Shown: positions 26,601 through 40,900 of the stretch, piece after piece
How positions within the stretch are numbered: position 1 is the stretch's first letter
How the letters are laid out: the number at the start of each line of letters is the position of its first letter
From: Dermatophagoides farinae
Taxonomy: Eukaryota > Arthropoda > Arachnida > Sarcoptiformes > Pyroglyphidae
Direction of reading: 5' to 3'
NCBI RefSeq assembly: GCF_024713945.1
Contig: NC_134677.1
Coordinates: 6,203,001 to 6,267,000 of the forward strand
DNA length: 64,000 nucleotides
Program-made: the position numbers and the translations under genes
Notes under the pieces: model-generated
What the model saw: only the letters and a program-made list of their open reading frames with translations
Told to the model about the DNA's origin: nothing
The model's database searches: none

Positions 26601-29600
26601 GGTCCATTTGTTGTCGTCGTTGTGCCATTACTATTATTATTATTATTATTATTATTACTATTGTTGTTGCTGCTTTCCGTAGTTAACGATCCGGATGTAG
26701 AATTTGATTTGGGAAAGATTCGCACACTCTGTACTTTTCCGTACCTATATAATAAATGAAAAAAAAATACAAGATTATTACATTTGAATTGATTCACAAA
26801 CAACTGGTCAGTATCTTAATATTTAACTGATAAAAAAAAAAGAAATAAGAATGTATATCAAACAATGTTATAACATCAATATCTTATAATAAATTAATCA
26901 ATCACTAATATAAGAAAAAAAGTTTACGTAGATTCTCCAGAGTAACAAACCGATTGATGATTAATGAAAAAATGAATAAAAGAGGAAAAACACGATACAA
27001 TTCCAATTTCTAATTTATGTTCATCAATATATGTCCAAATGTATATGTGTGTATTTGTAGATTCTTTGTTGATTCTAATCAAAGAATTCTACGTTTCTTC
27101 ATATACTTTTTTCTCAATTGTTTTCTATTTGTCAGAGGTTGGAACTTTGTTTTTGTCATCATCATAGTCTTTGTGTATGATTCAAAACAAATACGAAGTA
27201 AATTCGAGATTCTTTTCAATTCCAAATTTAGAAGAAGCCTTATCGGATTGTTCAATCGTCCTAAAACCAATATCATGTATATATAGAATGAATGTACGAA
27301 GGAAAAAAGGCAACTAACTTGAATTGAATTGAATTGAATCAGAAACGATCAAAAAGTTGTATTGTATTATTTTACACTATAGAAAAGGAAGAGGAAAAAA
27401 GAATTTCCAATGTGATTGTCGTCATTCGAAGAAAATAATCAATTGAACAATCTAATTGAATAAAACTCCTCAATCATCATCATCATTACTAGAATAGTCT
27501 AAACTAATACAAACACACAAACAAATACAGCATATAAAATGGATAAAATGATCAAATCATAGAAAAAAAAGAGGAAAAAAAATGATGGACAATAATGTCA
27601 AGTGTGGAAGGAATCCATTTTGTTAGATCATGATGATGAAGAAGATGACAAAGATGAAGAGTATCTAATAACAAGTAATTCCATTCGAAATCGGGTCGAT
27701 TAAAGCGTATGAATTTTGTATAAAAGAGAAGTGCAATAAAAAATATCTATACAAATGGAACGATCAACGAAACCAAAAAAAAAAAAAAAAAAACAATCTA
27801 GAATACGAATAATAAAATGATGGTAAATTTAGTGAAAAAATTTTGGGTAAAAGAAACGCGGCGACGATATAAAATGTGTATTGAATGTCGAAGAACAATT
27901 TTCAATTGAATACTAAATGAAAAATCGATAAGATTGTCGCCCACTTTTATTCGATGTTCGATATATTTTTTTTCATGAAAAAACACACAGACAAACAACA
28001 CATAGTACTTTGACCACATTGATGTAACTAAACATAGTAAACAAGAAAATGAAAATCAATTTCAAAGAGGAAATACAACAACAACTACAACAGCAACAAA
28101 AGCTGATTCAGTGAAAAAATTTTATAAAAAGGAAATGAATAACATGGATGTGTGTGGCACATCAACACAAGTCAATTTTCAAGGACAAGAATTTTTCTAT
28201 AGTTGAAATTTATTAATTTTTTTTCAAAATTCTTCACCATCATCATCAATGATATTATGGTGGATTTTTCATTTCATGTTTCCTAAAGCAAAAGAAGAAA
28301 AAAAAATGGAGGGAAAAAACCAAACAACTAACCAATCATCAAGTGGACTAATCATCAATCTAATCACATGCGATAGCAAAAGACGTTTTTTTTTCTCTCT
28401 ATAGCTAAATGTGTTTAATTTTTGAAAAAAAAGTTGTAGTGAATATAAACAACACACACACACATAAATAAACCACAAACAAAGTTTGATGATGGAAATA
28501 TTCGAAATGTAATAAACTTAATTGTTGTTTGTTATTGTGTACAAGCAAAAGAAGATAAAGTATGTGTGATCGGTATTTTTTTCCATACAAATTTTGTCTT
28601 CAGCATCATCTTATTTAATGATTATCGACAATTGAATTTTTTTTTGGTTTTTTTTTGTACCTGAAACAGAGGGAGAGAGAGAAAGCGAAAAAAATGACAA
28701 ATATGAAAAAAAACCGTTAGAGATCAATGTCATCATAGCAAATGATGACAACAGCATAAGAAGTATAAAATTTATATATCGTCAGATATATAAATACAGA
28801 AAAAAGCCCCATCAAAAAAAAAACAACAACAATTACAACGACAACGACGACGTCAAAAAGCGACGATAAAAGTGTCCAGAAACGTACGTGAAAAGGATAC
28901 CAAATAGTTTTTTTTTATCAAGCTGCTGCTAATCATCATAATCATGTTGATCCCATCTCCTTTTGGGTACACAAAACAAGTTTTACAATACAACAGTTCA
29001 ATATGACGATTTCAATATCAATTGATATTGATTTTTATTCTTTGCTATTTACTGCGCTATTGTTATTTTTTAGAGTAAAAAAATTCAAGGATACATAAAA
29101 AAATTAACCAAGGGCGTAGCAAAAAAAAATCTTGAATTAACATGAAATGGATATAGTGAATGAATGAAAAAGGAAAAACAAAACAAAACAAAAGAGACCA
29201 AAAAAAAAAAAAATTTACAAGTGTTCCAAGAATCGTTAATTTCATCTCTAGAATAAATTGTGAAGAAATATAATTTTTCATTGTGGAAAAAAAAGATTTG
29301 GCATGTGTGTGTGTGTTTGTCAATGAATATATGAAGAGTATAGAATAGAAATTCTAGATGGTTTTCTATAAAAGTTTACAATTACTAGAAATTCATCATC
29401 ATATTACAACATCATACAGAGAAGGCAATCCCAAATGAAAAACTCGTTTCAAGAGTTTCTGCTTGAAAAAAAATGAAATTCTACAGCATGCAATAGAAAA
29501 AACGTCATTCTATAAATAAAAAGTTATTTGTCGAATATGAATTTCATCAATTTCACTGTGGTAAACTCCACTCGATTAGTATTCATTTTTTATTCATATT

Positions 29601-32600
29601 TTAAAAAAAGGATTGAAATGATGAAGAAAAACCACAAAGTAATCATCATTAAAAAAAAAAAATAGTCAAATCAAAATTTTATTTGAAACAAAGAGTAATT
29701 TGTTGGAAATGATAAAAAAAAAATTCTACAATTTGAAGTATAATAAAATATATTAGAATTAGCTTGATAGGAAGTGTGTTTTATAATTGTAACATTTAAA
29801 AATTTTGAACATATACACATATGAATGAACAATTTTCACCATAATATTTATTCTCAATGAGTCAATAATGAATGAAAATGATACCAAATTTTTTTTTTGT
29901 AACTCATGCAATCATGATCCAGCGTATGTCATGTACAAGTAATATTAATTTTGACGTTGATTCTCAAATGTATAGTAATTTCTTTTTTTTAGAAATATTA
30001 TGACTATAATCATTTTCATGAAAGAATCAAATATTGGCTTGTAATATATATATAGTTGTTTGATTGGTGGTATGGGTGGTTTTGAGGGTTATGGAAAGAA
30101 ATTTTTTTTTTTTAAACGAAAAGATAAATGCCAGAATATATTTGGAACAATCATAATGAGTAACAAGAATCAACGATAGTGAATAGAACAATAATTTTTT
30201 TTCTAGGCTAATGAAGAGAACGTTTTTTAGATCCAAGATGGTGTCGGGTAAACTCAGCGAACGTGAGTAAATGAGATATATACAGAATGTAAAGAATGAG
30301 AGCAATAAAAAAAGAAAGTATTATTTGTCAGAAAAAAATGCCAGATGATTCAGAATTTTTTTTATCATAATATGAATAGGTTCCAAAATTAGAAGCATAA
30401 TAGTCAGGCTATTCATTCACAGTCATTATTGGAGTTGAGAAAAAAATGACAGTTCTAATAAATGGATGGATCGCTTAGGTTTGTATACAAAAAACATTTA
30501 GTGCTATTTTTTCGATAAACTAAAAATGTGTAAAATGTCGATTTAGATTCTGGATATCAATATGGCCTCTATTTATCGACTATCAAAGTGACAATTAATT
30601 GTTTAAATTGAATAAAAACAAACTTTATAGAATTGAACGCAAAACAAAAACGAAAACTTGACAAAATTCAAACGCACACACATATTTGATAGAGGGTTAA
30701 AATGAAAAACTTATCTGGTCGTTACAATGCTGAGTCCGAATTTAGTTTCATGACAAAAGGAATTTTCTTACTAAGCAAAAAAAACTCTCTCTCTCTCTCT
30801 TCATTTTTCTGGTTCATTCAATCCTTCTTTCGCTAAACAGTAGAAAAACCAATGCGAATAAATGAAAGCCAACACGAACAGATGGTACGAACCATGAACA
30901 AAGGGACCATTACAATATTTTTTTTTTGTTTCCTAAAGTCAATGGACAAAGAAAAACTATGCCAAGACATCGCTATTTAAAAATATGCAAAAACGACAAA
31001 CTGGATGTATATACCGTTAACGATGAAGATGAATATGAACGTGAAAGCTGACAGATTGACAAACACACACACACATATATTCACAAGAAAATGAATTCAC
31101 ATTTAAAGAAGGAAAAAAGAGTCACATGTGTCCAAGATAACAAATGTTGAAGACAGCAACAGAGCATTCTTTTGGTTGTGTACTTATACAACACACATTA
31201 TTTGGCATTATTTTATTTTGTGATCCATTACAGCATTCATTTCCAAATCAAATATGTGTATGAGCAAAAGCACACATAATGATTAGAAATGTAAGCCTAT
31301 CGGAAATTTAATAATAATAATAATAATAATAATGATAATGCTGCTATTATAATATCTAAATTTGAATCTGAAAATGGATATTAGAATATTCTCGTTTTTA
31401 TAGAGGAAGCGCTAACAAACAATGAATGAGTATAGGAAAATCTTCTAAAGTTGCAATAGAAACAATATAATTGCACTAAGAAAAATGGAAATTGTATAGA
31501 AAATCGATCGATTAATTTATTTGTGGGACGATTCATAAGCTAACATTATGGAAAATACCATAATGTTGTTCGTTTGTAGAATAGGTAGTGTGTATAGAAT
31601 GAGTAACAACTAAAAATGTGTAGTTATGGTAACAATGACAATTTTTTTCAAAGCTTATTCTATGGATCTTCGAATTGCAAATGAGTGTGTGTATGTGTGA
31701 TTGTGGTGAATCGTATTCAACATAGGTCATTATTTTTTTGCTAAAAAAACGACGAACCTAATCGAAAAAATAGAATATATATCCCACGAAATAATCCACT
31801 ACAGAATCATATAAGTTTTAATGGCAACTAATGGCATATGAAACTGTACGAAAAATATTCGGGCGTTGTTGACTATGTGTGTGTGTATACACAAACACAA
31901 ATTGACAAACGAACATGAATGAATAAAAGAATCAAAAAAAAAAAAAATTCCATGTTTGTTTCACTAACATTGAGGCTTATTAATTGCTACTTCTATTACA
32001 CCCATATATTGAACAAACAGGAATTTTATTATTAGAAAATGACCAGAAACATATATACACAACTTAACATACAAACAAAATCAAACAATACAATGTATAA
32101 TATTATAACAAATACAATAATGGACCATGGAAACAAAATCAAACAGTAATATAAATCCAGGATCCAAATGATCCCTACAACATTTTGATTCCTGATTCTT
32201 CATTTTTTCATTATTAGTAATATGATGATAACTACTTATGATTAAAATAATCAAGCTCTAAATATACGATATTTATATGTACAATATTGGAATTTCTCAA
32301 TACATATGTAAAACAAAATCCATAGATTGGTTTATTTTTCATTTATCATTAATCACGGTACATTCACACACGTAAACACACATAGACAGTGTCTATTAGA
32401 CACATAAGCTATTTAGAAACGAAAAATCCATAATAAGGCAAGTGAAATCAGAATTTGTTTTCGAAATTTCTTTTTCGATTAAGATGGCAGAGAAAAAATC
32501 TAGCCCAAATCAGCAAATATTTACAGCGATAAGGTCACCACATAATGAATACAGGATATGAAATCGATTTATGAAACTTATGGGAGTAATATATTATCTG

Positions 32601-34730
32601 AATAAAAAAAATATATCGAGTTGAACGAAAAAAATGACAACAAAACGATAACGTATCTTTCACTAGGATACATTTTAATACCAGAAAAAATCATGTTGCC
32701 ATTGTCAACAGAATTTTTTAATGGCCCAGAATTTAAAAACAACTTTTATTTCCATGATTATTACCATAGGATAAATCAAACTTTAAATTAAATAAAAGAG
32801 AAAATTATAAAAGTTTCAAACAATTCTAATATTGGATTTATAATTTTACCGGCATTGACACCTCCAAATGTTCATTTGACAAGAAATGAAACTAGGCATT
32901 TTTCAATTATACAGAAATTTGCACGAACAACGCTAATGAGACAAAACAATGATGACATAATTGAATTTATTTTATCTTTATATATTGTGTTCCGCGTATG
33001 TTTCTAGTATCCAACGACGTTGTCAATGTTTCATATAAACATAATACATAGTCATTGTGTTTTATTAAGTTTTTTTTGGCCAAATTACGATCAATGTTTT
33101 TTCATTTCGTTTTTTTTTTGTATTTATTTATCTTTTCTTTTTGTGTAATTCTTTTTTTTCATTAACCAACAAATACAACAATCTTTGATCGAAGAATCCT
33201 GGTACACCTAAGCTTTATTGGTGCGGTATACCTCACACACACACACATGACCAACCACCCTCATAATATCAACATCAACATCATCATTTGATTGTTTATT
33301 TTTTCTAATGAATGATCCATTTCAAAAGAAATAAAAAAAATTGGTGGTAATATAATTTCCCGAAACACTTGAAGATGATTGGAAAATGTTGAAGGAAATA
33401 TATATAAAAAAGAGCTATCATCTTCAAAAAAAATAGTCAAAGCTCATCTTCAATCATCATTTCAACCAAAATCATCAATTCAAAAAATCCCATTATATCC
33501 ATCCTACCATGTAGTGAGTCCAAATAAATGAATGTGCATGTGTGTGTGACTTGCTAGCACTCAAGAGGTAAACGAAAAAACTCAAGATTGAAGAAATGAG
33601 CTTGTTTCTTTTTTCTTCACCAAATACTACCCTCTTTATATGCGCCTCTGACAAGGGTATATATCGTATTCGATATAAAATCTTCATTCTTTATTCGTTT
33701 TATAAAGTAAACCTGTTTTATGGGCCACTGGCCAAAGCCATCATCATCATTCGTTGAAATAAAAATAATAAAAATTGACTTTTGAACACACAAAATAAAC
33801 GTGAGCAACATTGTCGTTGGATCTTTTATATAACAATATACGATATAATGAAAAAGAAAGCCGTGTATGTTTTTATATATCTATCGGGATATTCGGGTTC
33901 AGTTTAGTTTGTAGTTCTAATATATCAGGTTTGGCAAGTGGCCAAAAATCTATGTCTATGGCAGCCAAAGAAGAAAAAATAGAAAGAAAATGGAAGCGTA
34001 AATAAACAACTACTGATTGGAGCCAAAAGAGACTGAATGAATGAATGAATGAATTGAATGCATTCAATTTGAAATGAATCAAATCAAGATTGAACTTGGC
34101 AAACATGATCAAAAAACAGCAACAATAGTGACAACAAGAAAAAAAAACAGGATACAATCTTTGAACATTGAACTATATTTTGCAATCAATGAAGGGGTAT
34201 CTATTTTTTTCAACGATTCACTATATTCAATGCACATATATCTATTCCAATCGGCTAAATCATAAACAATCACAATCATGCAGACACCAATCAACAATGA
34301 TTTCGACGACCTTAAACAAATAAAATATAAAATGAAATCATCATAGGAGTAAAAAAAGATTAGAGATGCACAATTGTGAATATTCAATTGAATCGATTTG
34401 TTGTAACAAAAAATTCTTTAATTTTTTTTCTTCATTTTATAATTGATAATCACAAAACAAAGAATTTGGGTGAGAGTTTTGACAGATCTGAAATGAATAT
34501 TTGTCGGTCAGAGTCATATATTCATAAGTTTTATTTGAAATGGGTTTCGATCATTATCATCATCATCACCATAAAACCATAATCATCACCATTTACCACC
34601 ATCAGCAAGAAAAAAAGATAGTACAACACCAGTTAGTTGCAGTGGCGAATGGTGATAATAGCGTTGGTGGTCAGTGACCGTTTGTTTTCAATATGTCATC
34701 ATAGTTGCTGTTTTGTTAGGATCCTCATCC

Positions 34731-34779
<49 letters not shown>

Positions 34780-37700
34780 ACCCAATAGTATCATTGAAAA
34801 ACCGAGGCTAATGGCTACGAATCAAAATAAAAAAAAACAACCATAGACGAAAAAGCATTGAAAATTTTAGTTTGTCGAATGAAGAAGATACTTTTTTCAT
34901 CAACATCAATCCAAAGTCTTCATTGTCAATCAGGTTGGGGTAAATAGGGTTCAAACAAGTGCGGGTAGGGTGAAAACTACAATTTTTTTTTCACTGAATG
35001 TTTTGAAAATATAACGTCTTAAAGAGTAAAAAGATAAAAAAGGACACCAATCAAGGCAAGACAGGTTTGTTTGAACGAATTATACAACTATGAATTTTGA
35101 ATTGAAGAGAAAAAAAATAAGAAAGAGTGAACAAGACAGACTCCATTATATATATAAAGAGGATAGCAGCAGCCAATGTACAATTCGGGCAAACCAGAAA
35201 AAAAAGAGTATTACTCTTATATGACGCCGAACTTTATAATATTGGAGTATGTGTATGATGATGATAATCATAATCGTGATAATGAAATTGTTCATTTCAT
35301 TGCTTGATTGGTCGGTCGTATTTGTTCATTCGAAATTTGGTAGTTATTGTTGTTGTTTCTTCTTGATATATCCAATGTGTTTATCAGTTTTTAAAGAACT
35401 TTATTCTCTATTTTAGTTGATGAATTCAGTTCATTTTAGACTTGCTTCATGTACACAACACATATATATGCACAACATTGAAACGAATCCTAGACTTTTG
35501 TTGTTGTTGTTAATTCATTCAGAATGTGCAATAGCAGCAATCATCAACGAAAAAAAAAAATTATATAAATACATTCATGCCTGTCGTCTGGTTAAATGTA
35601 GTAATCAGCATTTGAAAACTACGATAACAACAACAAGAGCAGAACGAAAAATTCACGAAACAAGCCTTTCGGACAGAAAAAAAACAAGAATAACGACAAC
35701 AGCCATCACCATCATCATCAAAAAAAAGCCAAATGGATACACACATATACCAGGATGGGAAAACGTGAAAAAAAATGTATCGTGTGTATATTATATGTAT
35801 GGCCAACAACAAGTTCAGGCCATCAGGCTATTTTCATTTCGAAATAGAAAATTGGCTTGATGGAGAAAAAATTTATGAAGCTAAACATATATAATATTAA
35901 CATTCAAAACATCCTCCGTATCACAAACATACCAGAAAAATATGAAGGCGTTTTCATTGGATATATCGACATACACAAGGTGATAATAAGGATAGTAGTC
36001 TAGTCGTATTTTTACTGAATCCAGTTCATATTTAACTACCAACAAACCAAGGAGCCAGTCATACATTTTCAATTCAATTCAAAAAATAATAATTTCTATG
36101 ATGTAGAATCAATTTTCATCATTTACATTCTATCCGTATTTATTCAGTTCTATTTCATCATCATTTTTGTATGTTATCATCGATAAAACTAAAAAATTTT
36201 TTCATGTTCTAGAATTTGTTTCTATCGAATAACGACAAAAACAACAACAACAACAACAACAACAATAATAATAATATAATAACAATCAAGCTAATGGAAT
36301 CTTGAGTAGCACAGAAAAGTGTTTAATATTATAGAATGGAATCACACACTCATGGAATAACACAGGTACATATATACAATCAAAAAAAAAAAAATAACGA
36401 AAAACGATTCTACATTTTTGTGGGAATTAATATATAACCAACCATCGTTAGCCTTCGGTCACATTAGCACCGACTTTACCGACAAACTAAACCAAAAATT
36501 CATTTTGGAAGTCTTTGGATCTTTGGTCTGCAATCGGTGTAATGTAGCCAAAGCTTTGCCATAATAATAATATGCACCGATTTATATTGATAAGATTAAC
36601 CAATACTTCTAATGCAATGCAATTAATACAAAAATAACATACTTATTGTATATATTCATAACAATTTCCAGAACTTGGAACATAATTTATTAATCTTGAA
36701 ACAAATGTTCGGAAAAAACCATCTTAGTCACACCACAACTATTAGCAAAAAAAAAAAAAATTGAAAAAATCCCAGAAATGATCTGGGTTGCTCTGTTGGA
36801 TCAATATTTGATTGGTTGTCTGTAAAGACAGGTTTATAGACAAGGATAATAATGAAACACATACAAACAACATATATAACCAAATTAAAAAAATTTTGAA
36901 TATATCAAAATACCATGTATCATAATGAATGTTTGATAAGTTTGTAACGACTATTTACCCTGATTATACTATGTGAAATATATTCAACCCAACAACGAAC
37001 AAAATGAAACGATGAAGATAACTTATGCAAATATGAAAATAATCGCTTAATGAGATATAAATGTGTTTGATGTTGATGATGATATGATTTCTAGTAGTCG
37101 TTGATGACAATCTTATGTTAGGTGTCGTATAACAAATGCAACAACAATACAACTAATCAAATTCTCGTTTCGTGGTTGCAAGCATACATCATCAGATGTC
37201 TTCATATTTGAATTTTGATCAGTTTATCGGAATTTATATTTTTTTTTCATCACTTTTTATACCATTTTTGGAGCCATACAAACAAAGAAAAAGGTTCTTA
37301 TTTGTCTATAATAACTATTTTCCTGTATTATTACAAACATGCTAAATGTTGGTGATGGTGTATACAAACATAAATTGTATCAAAAATTTTTTTTTTTGTG
37401 TTTATATACTAAAAAAATGATTCATCTAACACCCTTTTGTACTTCAAAGTTAAAAACGTTACAACGTTACAATGCCAAAATCACCCACTTTTTAAGGCTA
37501 TCGTAAGAGTTGTACCTGTAGTTTAGTTGTAATCAATGGGAAAAAGGCAATTTTTTCTGTAAAAGCAAAAAAATTTAATATCACTACTTGATAATAATAA
37601 TACTGATCTAGGTCTATTTTAGACAGAATCTATTGGAATAGTAAAAAGTATTAAAAACAGTTGATTGGAAGATGATTGTGGTGGTGGCGGTGGTGGAACG

Positions 37701-37889
37701 TTTTTCAAGTCAAGTGCATCGAGAAAATCGAATAGCAATCAAATCGACCGGTTTGACAGGTGCTATGATAGAATTACATACAAGACCCATAAGTAAATCT
37801 GTGAAACCATGGAAATGTGGCCGAGGTCAACAACTATAGCGTTTATTCAAGACAAAAGCCAAATGGTCCTGGGAAATTCAAACTTTCAT

Positions 37890-37978
<89 letters not shown>

Positions 37979-40900
37979 ATTTCTTGTTCTCTGTTTTCCC
38001 ATTACAGCTGCTGTTATTTTTCCAAATTGCTATGCAAGAGAATGACGATCAACTTGTCTAAACATGACTGTCCAAATTTTGTTTCTTGTCTAAAACTAAA
38101 AAACACACCAGAAACTTAAACCAGTTCAAGAAGGAAAAAAATGAACACTGAACCCCTCAAGCTAGGAAAAAATGACAAAAAATATGGCGAAAAAAAGGAG
38201 TAATTGAAAACGGGATTAGTAATGGAAAAAGACAAACTAAATGATAAAGACTAAAACACAGGCATTCATGAGGAAAAGAATCCCAAAAAAAAAGAAAATG
38301 GAATCCTAGTCAAGTAAAAATTCTCGAGTTATGGTTGAAACACAAGGAAAAATCGTTTTGGGAGTTGAAATTTTTTTTGTCTCTGTTCCGCGTTATATGT
38401 AGCGTTTCATTTTTTTTGTGGAGAAAGTAACAAATACAGACACATAGTTTTCCAAAACAATGTGTGTGTATTTAGAGAAACAGAGAGCAAGAGATGAATA
38501 TTTTTTTCGTAGAAAAAAAGATAATGATAATGGCAAACTAGCAGCCACCAAAAGATACCAACCAACTAACGACAAACAGCAAATATCAAACTATCTCTCT
38601 TTAGAGCCATACCCATTAAACCAGCATAGGCAAAAATGGCGCCCACCCAAAAAAAAGATGATGATTATGATGATGAAAAACCCTGGAACTAGCAAAATGC
38701 TGTCTGACTGGTATTCTTATTTTTGGTTTAATGTATGTTTGCATGATTATTGCTATGGATAGCTGACTGGTTGTTTAGCTGTGTTGGTAAAGTATATGGT
38801 CTCTTTTCTTCTTTCTGGTTCGATGGCGTGGATTGGTTGGTTGGCTGATTCTCTTTCTTCTCCAGCCCGATCATATTGGGAGCCAAGCCGACGCAAACAC
38901 AAATATATACAATGAGAAAACATGACGACCAACCGAACGAATGATCGACCGACGCCAGGCCAACAAAAACAAGCAAAAGCAAATAGGCATATAACTCCGC
39001 GATTCAAAACGAGCCAAATAGCAGACAAATGATCACAAAGATGACGATAATATAATGGTATATACAACATCGTATACAAGGGGAGAGGCACAATATCTTT
39101 GACGCCGAGATCCTATAGTATAGGATCTATACCAATAAAAACACACACACACACAAGCATACGACAAGCAACGAACCAAACAAAAAAAAAAAAAAAAAAA
39201 TTCAGCTCAGCAATGAAATCGCTATAATGCCAGACTATAGTTAGTTAACTTTGGCCAAAAAACATGATGATGATGATGAAGGAGCCATAACCAAAATCAA
39301 ATATACAATGAAAAACGAATTTCTGCATGTGCAATTTAAACAAGAAAAAACCCAAAGATGTGAACAGTGGATATGAATGAATGAATGAATGAATGGATAC
39401 CGAGCGGCTTAATGCCAAAGATGTACCATCTTATTATTCTTCTGTGTTTGTATGTGTGCGTATTATATGTTTATGTGTTATATACAGAAGGATCGAGTTA
39501 AAATTTTCATACAATTTATTCTCACATACACAAATATAAAACATTGAGATATAGATAGCATGAAGATGGAGAAAAAATGGCTCTTTATTCTTGATGCGCC
39601 TAGTCACACACACACACACATAGTTTTTTTTTTATAAAATTCAAGAATTGACATCATGCGCTTTGGACATTAATGGAATCAAACAATATAATTCCAACAC
39701 ATACACATACAAACAAACAAAATGAATGTATGAACTGAGGACGTCGAAACTAAAATTGTGCTGCTTGTCTCTCTCTCTCTCACTCTTGTTATTCGCAACT
39801 AGTTTTCGTTTTATATTACATTTTTAGCTCCAACTATCGATTCTGGTCTTTGTTATAAATGAATAAATGTGTACAAATATGAATCGTATATGATGCTACT
39901 TGAATGAATGATGGAATGAAGCCAATCGAACCAAGTTAGTTCCAAACACACACAGATCACAAGACAAATCAGCAGGAGGAAGAGAAAAAATAAAATGAAT
40001 TTGCCGGCTTCTTTTCCATCGAAAAAATATACACACATACAAAAAAAAATGGGCGAAAAGAAACGAAAAAGGAAAACACCAACGAATGCGCCGTTAGGAT
40101 ATTATGAAAACCAGCCTCCAACCGATCATGATAAAGCACCATCATAAAGAAACGACTGGAATTTATGTTTTTGTGTGTGTATTTCTATGTATGGTTCCGT
40201 CTTTGAAAATGCCAAAAATCCAGGAAATTCTCTCAAAAAAAAAAATATTCTTCGAGAACTACAGAAAAGAAGTAGGTAGTAGTAACAACAGCAATAATAT
40301 TTGCTTTGTTGTTTTGGTTTGAATTTTATAGAACGCACATGCAAGCACGTGATTAGAGGCCTAATTTTGGTATTGTATTTTTGGTATAATATAATCAATA
40401 AAGAAAAGCCCGGCTATTACTAATATATTATCAACTCTTTTTTGTCTCAAGTTGAACATTTTTCTTTATATTGTTACGGATTTTCTTCTGCATCGAACCG
40501 AAAAATTCATATTTATCATATGCTTGAGAAGATTCTATTCATACAATGTCCATCTACTATAATATCATGATGATGACCAGATTCAATTAATTGTGAATGA
40601 AAATGGAAATTCAATCCGATTCCATAATATCTGTCTGTCTAAATCTTATTTATCTAACAAATACAAAAAACTAGAGATTTTGTTTTGTTTCTTTCATTCT
40701 CAATGTTAGATGAATGAAAGAGGCATAGACATAGACAACAACATCATCATCATCATCATAATAATAATCATCATCATCAGAAACAACAACGGGATCCCTA
40801 AATCAGGACAAACTTGACTCCATGATACGAATTGGCATATACGACGCGAATACAAATATCGAGAAAATATAAAACAGAAATAAATAGTGAGCCATGTAGC

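Noticed and set aside
30230-30310. Stretch resembling part of the miR-1 seed region (GAATGTAAAGAA)
   Set aside because: It departs from the mature microRNA after a few bases and I find no complementary arm nearby to form a precursor hairpin.
35417-35860. 147-codon plus-strand frame in SPEN intron 1
   Set aside because: The composition follows CAA/ACA/ATC repeats, with no domain, no promoter and no splice context that I could support.
37809-38119. Plus-strand frames with long Ser-Leu alternation
   Set aside because: They are created by the TC microsatellite, which is open in several frames.
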